Shown here: positions 1 to 13,784 of the stretch, in pieces | Position numbering within the stretch: the stretch's first letter is position 1 | Layout of the letters: each line of letters begins with the position of its first letter | Assembly: GCF_000002995.4 (NCBI RefSeq) | Contig: NW_025062479.1 | Coordinates: forward strand, 3,641,221-3,705,220 | Reading direction: 5' to 3' | DNA from: Brugia malayi | Lineage: Eukaryota > Nematoda > Chromadorea > Rhabditida > Onchocercidae | DNA length: 64,000 nucleotides | The notes under the pieces: generated by a model | What the model saw: only the letters and a program-made list of their open reading frames with translations | Told to the model about the DNA's origin: nothing | The model's database searches: none | Made by a program: the position numbers and the translations under genes

Positions 1-2048
1 CCATTTATATGACTACCCTGAGCAAGCAATAATGGCGACTTGTCGCGAAGGTGTTTCAAGTACAAACGCATACCTATAGTAATAGGAGTCACATCAAACA
101 GTTTAAAAAGCAAAATTGGCTCAGAACCATGTATTAAATAAGACGTAGAAAAAGTGAAGGGTAACGATGCTAGAAGGATTTTGAAAATTTGAAAAAAACT
201 CAGAAATGCATAATACCACGTACTTAGCATGTTAGAACATGAAACGATAGATGTCAAGTATTGCAGCATAATTCTGAGTTGAAGCAGAAGAAATCCTCAC
301 CAGTCAAGAAATCTTTTGGTTGTCCCACATCCATCCAAAACCCTGGTAACTCAAATGCATATAATTCTCCATATTTAGCCATTTCCGGGAAAACTTCTTT
401 TTCAATAGACGTTGGGCGTAATGATATTCGATCTAGTACAGACGGAGAAAGAACGTACAATCCAGCATTGATCTAAAATTATTTTTTCAGCTCCTATATT
501 TTCATAAGAGAGAATGAATCAATTCCAAAAATATACAATACTGGAAAAACCTTGTTTCCAACATATTCCTCCGGTTTCTCAACAAAACTGTCTATTTTTC
601 CAGTCTTTTCATTGAATAAACAGACACCATATTTGCTTGGTTCTTCAACCTAAAAACACACAGCACTCTTCAATGTGCTGTCCAGAAAGAAAACATAAAG
701 TATGGAAATTTCTTTAATGTTTTCATATTAAAAGATTAATGGAGAAACAAGAACACTCGAATCAAAAAGTACCTTGGTTACAGCGATGGTTCCTTCATGA
801 CCGTGATTCATATGAAACTCAATCATCTCGCGAAGTGGAAATTCACAAATAATGTCAGAATTCAGCACAAAAAATGGTTCATTTCCTTTTAATCGATCTT
901 TTATCAAAGCCAGCGGTCCAGCTGTACCTAAGGGCACGTCTTCCACTGAGAAGTCTATCTCAATACCTAAAAAACTTTGTAAATGCAATCTTCAAAAAAT
1001 GAAGCTGTAACTTGAATAAAAGTGCACCAGCCTGAAACAAAAGTAAGTTACTTACATCTTTCGATCTTCGATCTTGTTAATTTTCCTTTCATTTTTTTAA
1101 CTCGTTACATCGTTCATCAATTTCGGTGAAGAATTTATGTAAATGTAACTCTTTTTCTCTTTTTTTTGATGTATTGTGTAAACTCTGAAGCAGTTTCTAC
1201 ACCTTCACTAAATAACGCTAAAATTTATAGTCTTTTTTTTGAAAGTAAAAACATGCAAAGAATAATACTAATTTCAATCTAAATAAATAAAAAGTTTGTT
1301 GAAACACATCAAACTGAAAAAAAAAAAAAAAAAACTGGTATAAAGTACTAAGTTGGTCAGCATACTGTTTCATTTGTTGTTCCAGGAGTTCTGCGCGATA
1401 GCTGACAGCTAGTATCACAGTGTCAACACCAGCAGCCACGAGTGCTTCCATCTATAAATCATGACATTGAACTACACTGAAGTTAAGAAATAACTTCAGC
1501 AATATCCTTCATTTATGTCTTCGCAAAACTAACAAAATCGGGCATGTTTTTTATACCTATCTGTTGCTTACTATTCCCTCATTTTTGTCTTTCCCATGTT
1601 CGGCTTCCGCATTGATACATGAAAATAGGGCAGATTACTGACATTACAAACCCTCTATCACGACTTTACGAGCATTACTTTCAGAAATCCTTCTACTTCG
1701 AATTTGATTACAATGCCACATTAAGCACAGAATCTACCATAACTCTTTTGCCAGAAAAAAAAAAAAAAAATCTTTTACGCCAACTTTTGAACAAACTAGC
1801 TCATCGAAGTCGGCTGAAATCGGTCCACTATCAAAGTATAGGCATATAGAGAGAAACCACAAATTCAAACTGACGAAGACTCTAGCACTGGATGACTTAA
1901 ACAAATTATTTCAAAAAGAAGGGCCTGAATCTTCCACCTGATGAAGCATCATCGGCTTATTAGCAAATTCGACGAGCGGTTTTGGTTGGGTAAGTGTTAA
2001 TGGTCGTAACCTTGTGCCATATCCGCCAACAAGTATTACTGCTTTCAT
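1..2048 (-). CDS. gmppb: GDP-mannose pyrophosphorylase beta subunit (mannose-1-phosphate guanylyltransferase), 3' end cut by window edge
   Basis: Makes GDP-mannose from mannose-1-phosphate and GTP in the cytosol, the donor for N-glycans, O-mannosylation and GPI anchors. Exons read as 1938-2048, 1349-1451, 773-966, 551-649, 301-472 and 1-73 (continues off the left edge), all with matching phases. The N-terminus [19 protein letters not shown] carries the nucleotidyltransferase signature [14 protein letters not shown] and NKPM follow. Later blocks are [48 protein letters not shown] and [13 protein letters not shown], in the order found in GMPPB. About 250 residues are present; the C-terminal left-handed beta-helix region lies outside. 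A TTACAG acceptor ends one base before the ATG, so the mRNA is probably trans-spliced there. The C. elegans orthologue is tag-335. Family call is very safe. Confidence 0.95.
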
Positions 2049-2055
2049 TCTGTAA
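2049..2055 (-). promoter_or_regulatory. Likely spliced-leader acceptor of the GMPPB gene
   Basis: On the minus strand GTGTTACAG is followed by A and then the ATG at 2048. No upstream exon is needed, so this looks like a trans-splice site giving a 1-nt leader between the spliced leader and the start codon. Confidence 0.6.
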
Positions 2056-5000
2056 CACTTCCATAATCTTTCAAATTCACACGGTCATCAAGTTATAGTA
2101 AGTGATGGGCACAAAATTAAACATGTGGTAAACAATACAAGACTGTTCAGAAGGAGGAAAAGTTGTAATGGATCGGTAATGGAATCTCGAGCCATCACCA
2201 GTTAAAAAATGGAATATCAATCGTAAAAAGCAACTGAAACATAGTCAAATAAAGATCACATGTGAACTACCACTGCTTCTCTACTTTGATCGGAAGTAGC
2301 TGTAACATTATCCATTTACATCTATTTTATGCATAAAAGTGTCTGAATTAATACTTCGACGCTTTACCTTATATATATATATACCTTAAATATGATCTGA
2401 AGGACAATAAACATCATTAGAAGAGTAGGAATTAGCTCAAACACTAACTCTTATGTGTGTATTCATATAATTCTGTCAACATTTTCCTAATTCTACGATC
2501 GCATAATACCACGTTTTGGCATGAACCTGTTAGAAGATATGAGAGATGTTTTGTGCGTGTACGTCAAGCAAGGCAAGTTACAAGTGGACTTTTCGCAGGA
2601 GACTGACACTGGGACTTTCCCTTCCTCACCCAACAATCCCAAGTAACCAACAAATACCTTAACCTGGAATAAACCCCAGCACACTTCAGAGCAAACCACG
2701 TCAAATAATTAACGCAATTACGGTAAGTCCATCTCAGGACACATAGCGTCAATTATAGCTTAAATCTGGTATATGTGAAAAAGGTTGGAAAAATGGGGTG
2801 TAGTAAAGTTTGACCTGTTAGGGCATCTCATCATAAATGTGTTATTTGCAGAAACTACGAAAGGTGTATTTTGCAATGCAGCGTTACTGGAATCATGCAG
2901 CAAATGCAGCATGCGCTGCAGTGATGGCTATCACTTTGAACAATGAGTGGATCACGATGATAATGCCCGGAGGAATGTCGGTGGTACCTGTTGGGAACGG
3001 GTCCCTGTCCTTTTTTCCTGCAAGATTCACTTTTCCTACATCCAGTTCGCTATTTATCCTATGCCATCTCTCTCCTCATCTTATTCCATCTTCCCTCTTC
3101 CATCTTGCATCTCTCCATCTGTCCACACCTCGCAAATTCATTATCAGTTTTAGGAGAATGTAAAGTGGATTGACCCTTTTCCCTTTCATTCTCAATCTCC
3201 AATAAGTAGCACCCTACCGTAAAATTGTAAAATAAGAGTTGGTTGAAGGGATGAAGTTGCCGCAACCAGTCGCAAAGTAACGAACGGTCTGTTTGGAGAT
3301 TCAGCTGTCCCCAATTTTGTAGACGTTTCTGCCTGCTGGCAATACATTATTATTCTTTGATATGCAAAGGAACATACATCCAAGGACCGCCTTTCTTCCA
3401 TCCCCCTTTCCGCTTCTGAATGGCATTCAGCAACCCTAAAAGTTTTTCCGTACTGTTCTGAAATGACGACGAGTAGTTCTTTCACACATTAAGTGCTAGA
3501 CGAAAAGACAAGGATGCTAACCCGCAGGTGTAAGTGTATCCTTGTGAATGTCACTAAGAAATCCTGGAAGAGTAAGAAGTCAGATGGTTGATATTGCTGT
3601 TGCTAAATCAAAAAAGAAATGTATATATCATGTACACATTTATCTATATCTACATAGATATGTTTATATATATAATGTACATAAATATAATTTGAAATGT
3701 ATGGAAGGCACTAAACCCGAGTGGATATCTATTGGACTGCACTCTACAAAATGTACACTACAATGCGTATTTTTGTTTGGAAAAGTGGAGGGGTGCAATG
3801 GTGGAAGGATCTATGATGTGCCGCTGCCGGCGGGAGTGCCTGCGTCATGCCAACCGATTATGGCCTATATTCCCCTACGGCACTTTCACTTTTCACGATT
3901 CACCCCGACACAACAAGATCACGGATTTGGTGCTCTCAGGACCCGATCCCTCACCGGTTTCACCCCTCCCATCAATCCCTCCTTTCCCTTTCCCCTTTCA
4001 TTTTTCCTCCTCCACGTGTTACCATCCACAATTACATTAATATATGTTACTATTATTTACTTTGTTATTCTTCGGTGCTTCTTCACTTCTATCCTTCCAT
4101 AACCTGTACTACATAGTTTTATAGTTTACGAACACGTACCTGTACCTAAAGTTACCTTTTGTGCCATTCATTCATTTCACAAATCCTTCCTGACAGGAAC
4201 TGTTGTTTTCTTTTTAAATTTGGTAGGAAGTGAAGAAAGGAAGAAAGCATTTGTAGTTTAATCTGTAATTCCTTCGACTAGCAACCATTCCACTTTCCTT
4301 TTCGCTTGAAATATTCGTTCTTGGCATAGGGCTTTTATCATAAAAAACTGTGAAGAGTTTTGTTCTTACTGTCTTTATTTGTTCTTAATTATGCAAGACA
4401 ACTTTATTTATGATAAAAAGAACGAGTATATAGTTAGAGAAGATTACTTTCTTGGATTTCTAACGAAGACGAAATGCAGTAAATTTGTTCGAGAATGAAT
4501 CTACAAAAGGTACCAAATTATTTCCAGACCTGTATATGCAACATTTATTTCACATGCTAAGGTAAATGAGGCACATCATCCTGAGACCAGTCTTCTGTTT
4601 TGATGGCCGATGGCATTGCCATTGGCACTGCTGGCCATTTCTCTCTGTGTTCACCGAGTCATTATCCCTAACTACAAAAAACGAGTTTTCACCATAGAAG
4701 TGAAAATTATAGGCAAAAAATAAATTTAACTAATAACTAGAAAACAGTGTTGTATATGGTTGAACATCGGGACTATAGAAAATTGAAATCGAGCAGATTC
4801 CCCCCTCTATTGACATAATATGCTAATGTAATAAATAAGGCTGTCCATCAACTCAATTAATTTCAAAAAATCGAGTTCATGAGATGCGTCCCACAATTCA
4901 ATTTTGAGTGAAAATTTCTTCAGTTGACTCAATGATCTTTTTTTTTCAGCCACTCTTAGCTCAACTTGTCTCAGTCATATGCTTATATACCAGTTGTAAC

Positions 5001-7073
5001 AAGCATTTTAAAGATTATCGAAATTTGTATAGCATTACAAAACTTGAAGAACTAAAATTCCATCACACTTCTCTCCTTCCAGATAGTTAATAAAAATATT
5101 TACAGCAACTACTGTGTTTGATAAAAGCGATCTGTCCGAAAATGAGTTATCATCTAGTTTATTTGTAGTAAATCATGAACTAATGTTTAAAGACAACAGT
5201 AACACCGTTCATCAAATTGTCCTTATAAATATATTTAGAATTTCAGAAAAATCACTGTGTTCTTGTATTGTTTTTAGAAATCTTTTACTTACAAAGCCAA
5301 AAATTAGTAGTTAACTAAAATTAGGAACATTGCTTCAACTTTATTCTCGTAATTGATAGTCTTATAGCTCTAAACAGTGAATTTAATAACCTTCTGAATC
5401 ATCCGCAAGCTTCATACTATTCTATACTATTAAGTTGGAGGTTGATTTCTTTAGGTATCACTAGGAAAAGCTACAAATGCAGTATTTGGTAGCTGTCGCA
5501 TGTGTTAAAAAGTTTCCCAGAGCTCCATCGTTAGCATAACCGAAAAGCGATAATAACTAGTGGTGGCCAAGTTTAAGTGCGGAAATATAAGCACACCAGG
5601 AAATGCAAACAAATGGAAGTCAAACATTGTTTGCGGCAAGTAACAACAATCACCTACTGTTGCTGACCAGTGCACTCACTGGTCATCTCGGATGAAGAAC
5701 TCAACTTCGTCTCCTTCTTAATCATAACAACTTATATTTTTCGTTTTTCTACTCTTCATTATCTTATTCTACTTAGCTTCCATACTTGATCTACTTGGTA
5801 AACCGACATTATCCTAAATGTACTGAGAGGCATGTCTGGTCTTTTCCTGTTTTATTGAATTGTTGTTACAATGACAACAAACAAAAGAAGGTAAAAGAAA
5901 ACCGTTATTTATGCACATAGAGAAGAAGTTATTTGGATCTTTATTAATATATTGAACAGTTTATTTCAGCAAGACGTACTGATCTTGTTTTCACCTGTAA
6001 AAATTGTTTATTACCCATCTTCATTCACCTGACTTAGTTGAGCATTTTTTATGAACATTTCAGAGAAATATTGTAGTTTTTTTATCATATTACTTTAATA
6101 TAAGCGAACTTCCAAAAAATCATACTGATTTACGTCTTTCTAGAAGTTTTTGTCAGTTTGTCATACAGATGCCAATAAAATCTTACTCTTACCAAATATA
6201 TATAAATATTTGATATTCCAATATTTCATAAAAATTTTTGACTTCTAACTCGGATTTTAAATAGTGAAGATTAAACAATTTGAGACTTATTTTGAGAAAA
6301 AAAAACCATGTTTCAATTTTGGGCAAATCAAGAAGACATTTCGCACATCACTAGCTTATTATCAGAATACCTAATCATCAAACATATTATCAGACATATA
6401 AGAGTGACATTAAAATTAAGAATTTTTTCTAAGAGAGATGGATTCTCGAAAGTGCCTCAGGAATGCAACTTTGTCGCCATAGCAAACTGAGCGTCATGAA
6501 TGTGCACTCATTTGTATTCATTTGTAAATACATTCTTCAACTGTGTAGAAAAACTACAATTTATTCAGAGAAACGAACAAATAAGCTCGAAACTCTAATT
6601 TGGGACACTGAAGTATTAACGCCAAATTTTCATTGAATATTTTAGGATTTCAGGTAACTGGCTTTTCATAAAATTACAGCACAAGAACGTTAGTTTTTGA
6701 ATTGCACAAACAACAAGCTGCAAGTGCAGATTATGGAGAACTGCAAAACATAATAATTTCAAGTCTTTTCAAAATTGACTCTCTGTAATTTCAGCTGAGT
6801 CGAGTATTCTAATTAAACTATTAAAAGCTGGTACTTAATAAATTAATCAATTAATGTGTACAATGAATTCTAAGGTTCATAGCTAGAAGGACATAAAAAT
6901 ATTTTACGAATTAATTCTATTAGTTATTTACTGCTGACAGCATTTATGTGTATAATCGAGTATACTGGCGAGACTTATGGATACGTTGAATACGACAGTA
7001 ATCGGTACTCACGCCACATTGTCGTTAAATTCGTATCACCGATGGAATGCACTCAGTCCGTCTTTGATTTCAG
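2056..7073. other. Intergenic, no supported gene
   Basis: About 5 kb between the GMPPB start and the ETS gene. Open frames here are short, lack family motifs and do not chain through splice sites. Parts of 2540-2720 and 2980-4020 are less AT-rich and strongly pyrimidine-rich on the plus strand (runs of CTTCC, TCTCC, CCCTTT), giving spurious Ser/Pro/Leu/His-rich frames on plus and Lys/Glu-rich ones on minus. The rest is plain AT-rich sequence. Both flanking genes read outward, so both of their promoters should lie here. Confidence 0.6.
7068..7073 (+). promoter_or_regulatory. Likely spliced-leader acceptor of the ETS gene
   Basis: TTTGATTTCAG followed by AAA and ATGATG. A strong acceptor with no phased coding exon upstream is the usual look of a nematode trans-splice site; it supports the start at 7077. 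Confidence 0.5.
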
Positions 7074-7076
7074 AAA

Positions 7077-10000
7077 ATGATGACGACAACAATGAGGTAT
7101 TCGTATTTATACCTTTTAATGCAATTAAATTAAGCTTATAATTCTCTCCATCGTAACTTCTCTGAAAAAATTTCTTTTCAGTAGGTAACAGCCTTGTTTA
7201 AACCGTGAATCCATAAGCAAAATTTATAAGAAAGGTGATTGGCAGTTTTAGCTCTTTCCCTTGACATTAGCGGCAGTGCCGTAAAACACACTTTTCGGTT
7301 GTACTGTCTTGAATTGATCGATCAGATGAAGGCATGTGGTCCAATGAAGATTGAGCATCCATTTGAGAACGATGATCAGGCCTATTTTTCTAATAACTCT
7401 GCTGGTACGACTTCTGCTGAACAACTACAACGTCGTCAACCATCGGGTTCAACTACAGTCGTTCCAACAATACCATTAGCATCCTGTGCCACTGCTGCAG
7501 CATCCCTGTCATCTGCATTCAACAAACGGCTTGTATCATCAAACAGAAATGTGAGCTTTTAAAGAAATCTTGCAACCATTTTAATTTGCATATGAAGCAC
7601 AAGTTGTAATGCTGTAAATCGTACTTCTTTCTACTTTCGAACTGTGAATCCACTGATTATCACAGTACAAGTTTCTCTTCCATGCTATTTTCGCTTAGTA
7701 TTTCATATTTTAATTAATAATTTTCTTTGCATAATATTCACAAACATCGCTTCTCTGCTTTTAAATTGTATACATCCTGCAAAAGTTACATAACTACACT
7801 ATTTGAAAAGTGTCCACACATCCTTCTATCATTTCATTAATCATAGTTCTTGCCCGCACCCTCTTTTATTCTTTTCTTTATCCGTAATTTCTTCGAAAGA
7901 AAATTTACCTATATAACACGTTGTTCGCATGCTGCTCGATTGCACCAGAATACTGAGAAGGCTATTTTTCCATGAGTGCTTGGAAATACAAGTAAGTATT
8001 TGGCGCAAAAATTTGCGGTGCAAGTGCATCTTAATCGTTCACGCCTACATACAATTATACCTGAAACTTTTCCACTGCATCGTTCAACCGGTTTTTGTTC
8101 TCACTAACGTCACAAACAATGGTAAAACACTGCAAAGTACAATTTTCAACAGACAGTTTTCAAGGTATTCTTTTTCCTTATTGCATGCCATCAACTTTCC
8201 CTCCAACAAACCACGTTCATATTATATAATAGATAGAAAAATATTAAAGAGCATGTTTACGATTTTAATATGCGCAATTTTTTTTTTGAATAATTTCATC
8301 CAAATTTGCAACCATCTTTAATTTTAAACGACACAACTTTTGCTCTTTGATATTTGTGAAAATTATTTTTTATGTGCTTGAATCTATCAATTTTATTATC
8401 GAACAGTAATATCTCCTTGTCTTACTTGTACCTTTCTTTAAACGAAATATTTGACATTTAAATATCGTTTATATTTAATGTCTCAAACAATAATCAAATT
8501 ACATCATCATCATCATTACCATGATCATCGTCATCATTATCGTTATTAACAGCAACAATAACTGCAGCAGCAGCATCATGACGGAAGGCGAAGCGCAGTT
8601 GACCAATGAGAGCGATTTATGCAAGCAAATTCTCGAGGTGAACAAACGCCGAGTATTTGTTGTTGTAGTATACATCCCACTTATGCCCATTAACTACTTC
8701 TGAGTACACAACAAGTATTTTCCTATGCATTTTTCATCTCATCTGCGACAATTAATTTGCTAACTTCGCTTTTAAGTTGAGTATCATCTCTGGAAAAACT
8801 ATATGAAATGAAATAAATGACATATTTCTTTGGAATCAGTATTTATTGTTGAAATTTATAAAATTATTTTATCGACACATGAATTAATTATTCTCTTATC
8901 TGTTATTTTCGTTTTTTATATGCGTATTACAAATTTTAAAAACTCATGAGATTTTTTTTCGATCTGCATCTGTGCTTATTTTATTTACCTGGACTCTACC
9001 TCTATAACACTTATTTCTAGGTTAATCATGAACCTAATGACATGTGTAAGTCAAATATCAATGCTGGAGCCATTTTGCTTCCTGATTATTTTTTTAAATT
9101 CTGATTTTATTCAACGAACTTGAAACGAGCGAAATATATTATTGTGATTTCGGAATTTGATTTTCCCAAGCCTGACATAGAAAATTATTTGCGTAAAATT
9201 TGGTTTTTGTATTGCAACATTCTGATTATAAATCTATCACCTTATATTTGATCCTAATTCATTTTTGGAACATGAAAGCTGCAAGTTTTGCATTATCATG
9301 GGCACATTTTTTTATTTTTATGCATGTCTTTTTCAATCTCAAGTCTGCTTCTAGACCAGGATCCATTAACTTTTATGCTTATATTTTAATCAGTGGCGAA
9401 ACGACTTGTGCTAGCATTTGAATGTCTCTATCTGATCCTCGATAATGGTCAAACCTAACTGCATATTGAACTGATGTGGGTATAACTTCAGCAGTGCAGA
9501 AACGTGCATAACTTCCGAATTACTTTGATGATACGGATGTCCTTTCAAAGGCAACTAGTGCGGAGTAAATAAACTTTGATATGGTTAGGAACTTAACAGT
9601 GATGTAATAATTAGTAATTAACTTTGTTTAATTTCATGCCTAATGCAAAAAAACTCATTATCGCGCTAACCTTATGCGACACTTTGTTTACATTGGTTTT
9701 AAAATAATAAAATTTGTGCCTCCTCTTTTCTTTCCCACCTTGACTTTCTTCTTCCCTTCCATCTTCTCTTTTAATTTTTTCATGTTTCATGTGATAAAAT
9801 CATTTAACAGCTTCATTAAAGATCAACGAAAATGTCTTTATCTTGTTATGCATTTTTCGATTATTGCGTTTATGATTATGAAACATGAAAGAAATACAAT
9901 TTTGATTTTTCAAGAATTTCAAAGATAATTAAGAAATATGAAATTGCAGGTGCTGCTAGCTAACGAGCGACAGTTTCATCGTGGATTGACGGATAATTCG

Positions 10001-13000
10001 ATCTCCATTTCTTTGATTAAAACTGAGCGAAATTCGCAATCAGGTTACAAGAATTAGTTTCTTTCTATTGTTTCAATATTATATATTTGTGTTTTTAATT
10101 TATGAAGTTCAAAGGTGAGGATTCAAACTGCTATTCAACTGCAACACAGCCTTCCACAACAGCCCCAATAGGAGCAACGACTGCTGAATTACCAGGAGAC
10201 CGCAGAGACGATGAAATATCAGTACCAACCAGTTCCGTAACGAATACGAACGATGCTGCTCAAATGGATATTTATCGGGATTTGATACTGCGACATCTCA
10301 TTCAGGACATAAATACAACATGTACCAAACTTGGACTACCAACAGGTCACTTTCCACTCTTTCGTTTTTCGCAATGTCAGAAAAGGCTTCCTAATTAATA
10401 ATTATTGCATGTAGAATCATTCAGAGCCAAAAACAAATAACATTCTATGTTATACGTTGCGGTTTGAAATTCTCACACCATAGTTATATGCTGGATATTT
10501 GGTAAGTGGCTATTAGTCTTTTAAAAAAGTTACAACTCAATTCATAGTTCCATGGCAGTAATCATTTAGACATTGCATAAAAACCTTTTGTAACTTCACG
10601 TTTTTTTTTTCCTTCTTTTTTTTATAACCAAAAAGAAAGTATTACAAATTACGTCGCATCCTATCTTTTATGGATTAGTTTGTTTTTCAAATAAAACTTT
10701 ACTTCCAATGTATATTTTGTAGCAGTACTGACTATATTTATACTTCGGTAGCAAAGTCTTATAAACAAATATAACAGCTGCATTCTTAATGACTGCTGTT
10801 TATCGATGGCATTCGATAAGCAGCTGCTGTATAACATTGTTTACGGGTCAAACCCACTGCTCGAACACCTGACCAGGATTGTTGAGTACCTTTTTGGGCT
10901 ATCTTCAAAGGTCGTGACTTATTTTAGAGATATGAAATATGGGTGTGATTGCGTTATTGTGGGTTGGACTTTCTTAGCATACAAACCAAAATCTTTATGA
11001 ACGGACAGATGTTGGTTTATCTGTGTTACCTCCTCATTTACCTATTCTCCATCTGCTCACTGTGTTTTTTTTCCATAATCAATTTCCCTCCTTGATTTCT
11101 TCATCCCATACAAACAATTTTAAATTGCCATTCATTTTTTTCTAACACTTTTTTATTTGTTAATTGAAAATGTTGCACAATTATTATTTTTTTTTTAACA
11201 AAAAAAAACATTAAAACTTGTAATATTCACAGCTGAAAACCAAGATGCTTACTTCTTATATTAGAGATTTTTTATAAATTTCTTATATTTTATATTAGAT
11301 ACAAATAGCTAAAGATTACATCCACATAGAAATCATTTATTTTCTCATATTTCTTTCCTGTTTATTTGATGGAATATCATGCAAATCAAGCATTGAAAAA
11401 GTATGGATCATCAATAAGTTTAGTTGTATGCTGTTTATCTGAATCCATTGGTTCGAAACTTCGTCGCATATCTTATCGAAACAATTGCTTTCACTTTCAT
11501 GCGCTGTGAAGCTATAAATCAAATTTGGTACATAAAAAGTCTTAAAATCAAAGTGGGTTAAGTGTGGAATAACTTTGAACGTTGTGGAGATAGAAAATTT
11601 TCTCTCTCTCAAAAATTAGATAGAAAATTCTCTCTTATGCTCTAGCTTTGCAGTTGCCATCAATTAATTTATACTTCGCAAGTTTTACTTCTGATCTTAT
11701 TCAAATACATCATGAAAGCTCTTATTTCAAAGTTAAAATCATTTGGAATGGAACTTTCATATTAAGTTTTATTCAAACAGCAAAATTTTAAGATCCACAA
11801 GCGTGGAGTGCTGAGCATAGTGCCCGCTGGATGTCTGAAATGTGCGTGCAATTTCAACTTCCCCCACCTCGACAATTATATATGAACGGACGTACTCTGT
11901 TATCAATGACACAGGACGACTTTATGGTTCGAGCACCAGAAGGTGGTGGTGATACGCTACATGCACAGTTACAATTATGGAAAACTGGTTAGGACTTCAT
12001 CTGAAATTTTATGTAAATGTTTTTGGACACAATGGCTTAAGTGTTGCTTTAAATTTTAGCACTTTTTTTAGCATATGATTCATACAGCCAGCAAAATAAT
12101 AATAATAACAACAACAACAATAACAGCATTAACAACAATAGTAATAGTAATAATAATAACAATAACAATAGCGGCAACAATCAAAACACCTCTCAAGCAA
12201 CTCAAAACTGCAGTCGTTCCTCGCAATACTGGGTTTGTTTCTTATTTATATTCACTACATTTCTGAAAAAAATTTTTAATTATATTATATTTCAACTTAG
12301 TCAGCAGTTTCGGTTTCTATTTCAAAATTAATTTCACGTTTTCAGTAACACAGCAGCAGCTTGTTTGTTGCACACTTTTTCTTTTTACCAGCCTTTTGTT
12401 TGAGTCAGAATGTATTTGTATGATTGAAGATGGAAGATTTATAAGATCAAATCAGATTTTTTTAATGGCTATCCCTTATAGTGTTATTTAAGTAGGTAAA
12501 AGTGATCTCATGATTACTGGAAAAAAATCCGATTAAATGAACAATTGCAGCTTTCCTCTTTTACACCTTTTTCTTCCATATTTACATCTTTTATAAATTT
12601 TCTGCCATGAACATAAGAATATTATTTCAAGATAAATCCATCTCCATTGGCGCTGAATGTAACAGAACAAGGAGAACTGCTGACATCAGCACAAGATTAT
12701 TTGAATAACTTCAATCCAAGCAACACCGAAGCGGCCATTAACATGAATTGTTATCCTAATAGTAAATGAACTATTATCCTAATATACAGCAATAATTTTT
12801 ATCATCAAAATTCAAATCATTTTTCTTTCTCCACATTGAAGATTTTCTAGTTTTTTCTGAACAGGAAAATGAACTATATTTCCATGTATATTTAAATAAT
12901 GATTCCACTACATTTGTTAGAATGATTTATTTTGATACAAAAGCTAAACATTTCGGCTACTTTTGAAATCTATTATTCAGTCGGATTTTATAAATTTTAG

Positions 13001-13784
13001 ATGCATATCAAAACGTATCTCAAGAAGGAACACTTCTTGGTAATGCCACTGTACAACAGCAATACTATGCTTCAGCTCAGGTTGCTGGAATCGGAATTTT
13101 ACCGAGCCCAAGTGATTCTGAAATATCCTCCAACGGCTCTTCAATGAATGATGGTAAAACTTAAAAAATTAGTCTTGGATTGGATAAATAAAATCAACAA
13201 GGAAATTAGAAAATCAAGATAAAACTATTGCAAAAAATGTTTATTGGCAAAAGAATAATTCAGCTTTCATAAAGTTGATCTTAGGTCTTAAGAAATTTAA
13301 TCCATACAAATTGAAGTAAATACTATTGATGGAACTGTCATTGATGCTCGCCAAACAGGCACACCGCAATTTCCACGGCATTCTGGTACAGTGCATCTTT
13401 GGCACTTTATTCGCGAGTTGTTGGATCATCCTAAGCAATATAGCTCATGTGTTAGATGGGTTGATAGGCAGGAAGGTATTATTTTTAACTTTGCAATTCT
13501 TTTTGTTTGACTTAAATATAGAAGAACGCAAATTTGTGCAAAATAAGTAAAAAAAAAAAAAAAAAGTGAACTAGAGATGGAGTCAATGTGCAATTTCAGG
13601 GACTTTCAAAATAGAATCATCACATCATCTAGCTCGTTTTTGGGGTCAGCGCAAAAATCGAGCTCAGATGAATTATGATAAATTGTCACGATCATTGCGA
13701 CAGTATTACAAGAAAGGTATTATTCAGAAACCGGAGAAGAAGCAACGCCTTGTTTACAAGTTTCTTCCTCCATATAACTTGTAA
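7077..13784 (+). CDS. ets-4: ETS-domain transcription factor, SPDEF/ETS-4 type, with Pointed domain
   Basis: Sequence-specific nuclear factor binding GGAA/T sites. Ten phase-compatible exons: 7077-7096, 7271-7550, 9950-10043, 10115-10345, 11793-11987, 12072-12232, 12632-12761, 13001-13153, 13317-13475, 13600-13784; about 535 residues. A Pointed/SAM domain fills roughly residues 209-273 (DPQAWSAEHSARWM, then NGRTLLSM). The next exon is an Asn-rich spacer. The ETS domain is at about 447-532: HLWHFIRELLDHPKQYSS, RWVDRQEG, then FWGQRKNRAQMNYDKLSRSL and RQYYKKGIIQKPEKKQRLVY. The RKNR..MNYDKLSRS.RQYYKKGII.KP...QRLVY pattern and the domain's place at the extreme C-terminus fit SPDEF and C. elegans ets-4 better than other ETS classes. 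A TTTCAG acceptor ends 3 nt before the chosen ATG. AATAAA lies at 13905. The N-terminal exons are less certain than the rest. Confidence 0.9.
8578..8637 (+). CDS. Possible alternative first exon of the ETS gene
   Basis: Inside the 2.4-kb second intron an ATG opens a 20-codon frame (MTEGEAQLTNESDL then CKQILE) ending at GAG before GTGAAC, a plausible donor. Its phase 0 fits the exon at 9950, giving an ETS isoform without the first 100 residues. ATAACTGCAG 14 nt upstream of the ATG could serve as a trans-splice acceptor. It cannot be an internal exon through that acceptor, because the phase from 7550 does not fit. The codons look coding, but nothing else proves use. Confidence 0.4.
10795..10824. 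repeat. Short inverted repeat inside an ETS-gene intron
   Basis: GCTGTTTATCGA and TCGATAAGCAGC flank a 6-nt spacer and can form a 12-bp stem with one G-T wobble. No known element is recognised around it. The flanking 10800-10990 is less AT-rich than the rest of the intron. Confidence 0.5.
12096..12183 (+). repeat. AAT/AAC/AGT repeat coding an asparagine run in the ETS gene
   Basis: The exon at 12072-12232 is mostly AAT, AAC and AGT codons, giving runs of ten and eight Asn broken by Ser and Ile. It is an imperfect trinucleotide repeat kept in frame between the Pointed domain and the ETS domain, so probably a flexible, length-variable linker. Confidence 0.85.

Noticed and set aside
2837..4116. 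Several overlapping plus-strand frames of 60-184 codons
   Set aside because: Composition-driven frames in pyrimidine-rich DNA, open in two or three registers at once, without splice partners or motifs.
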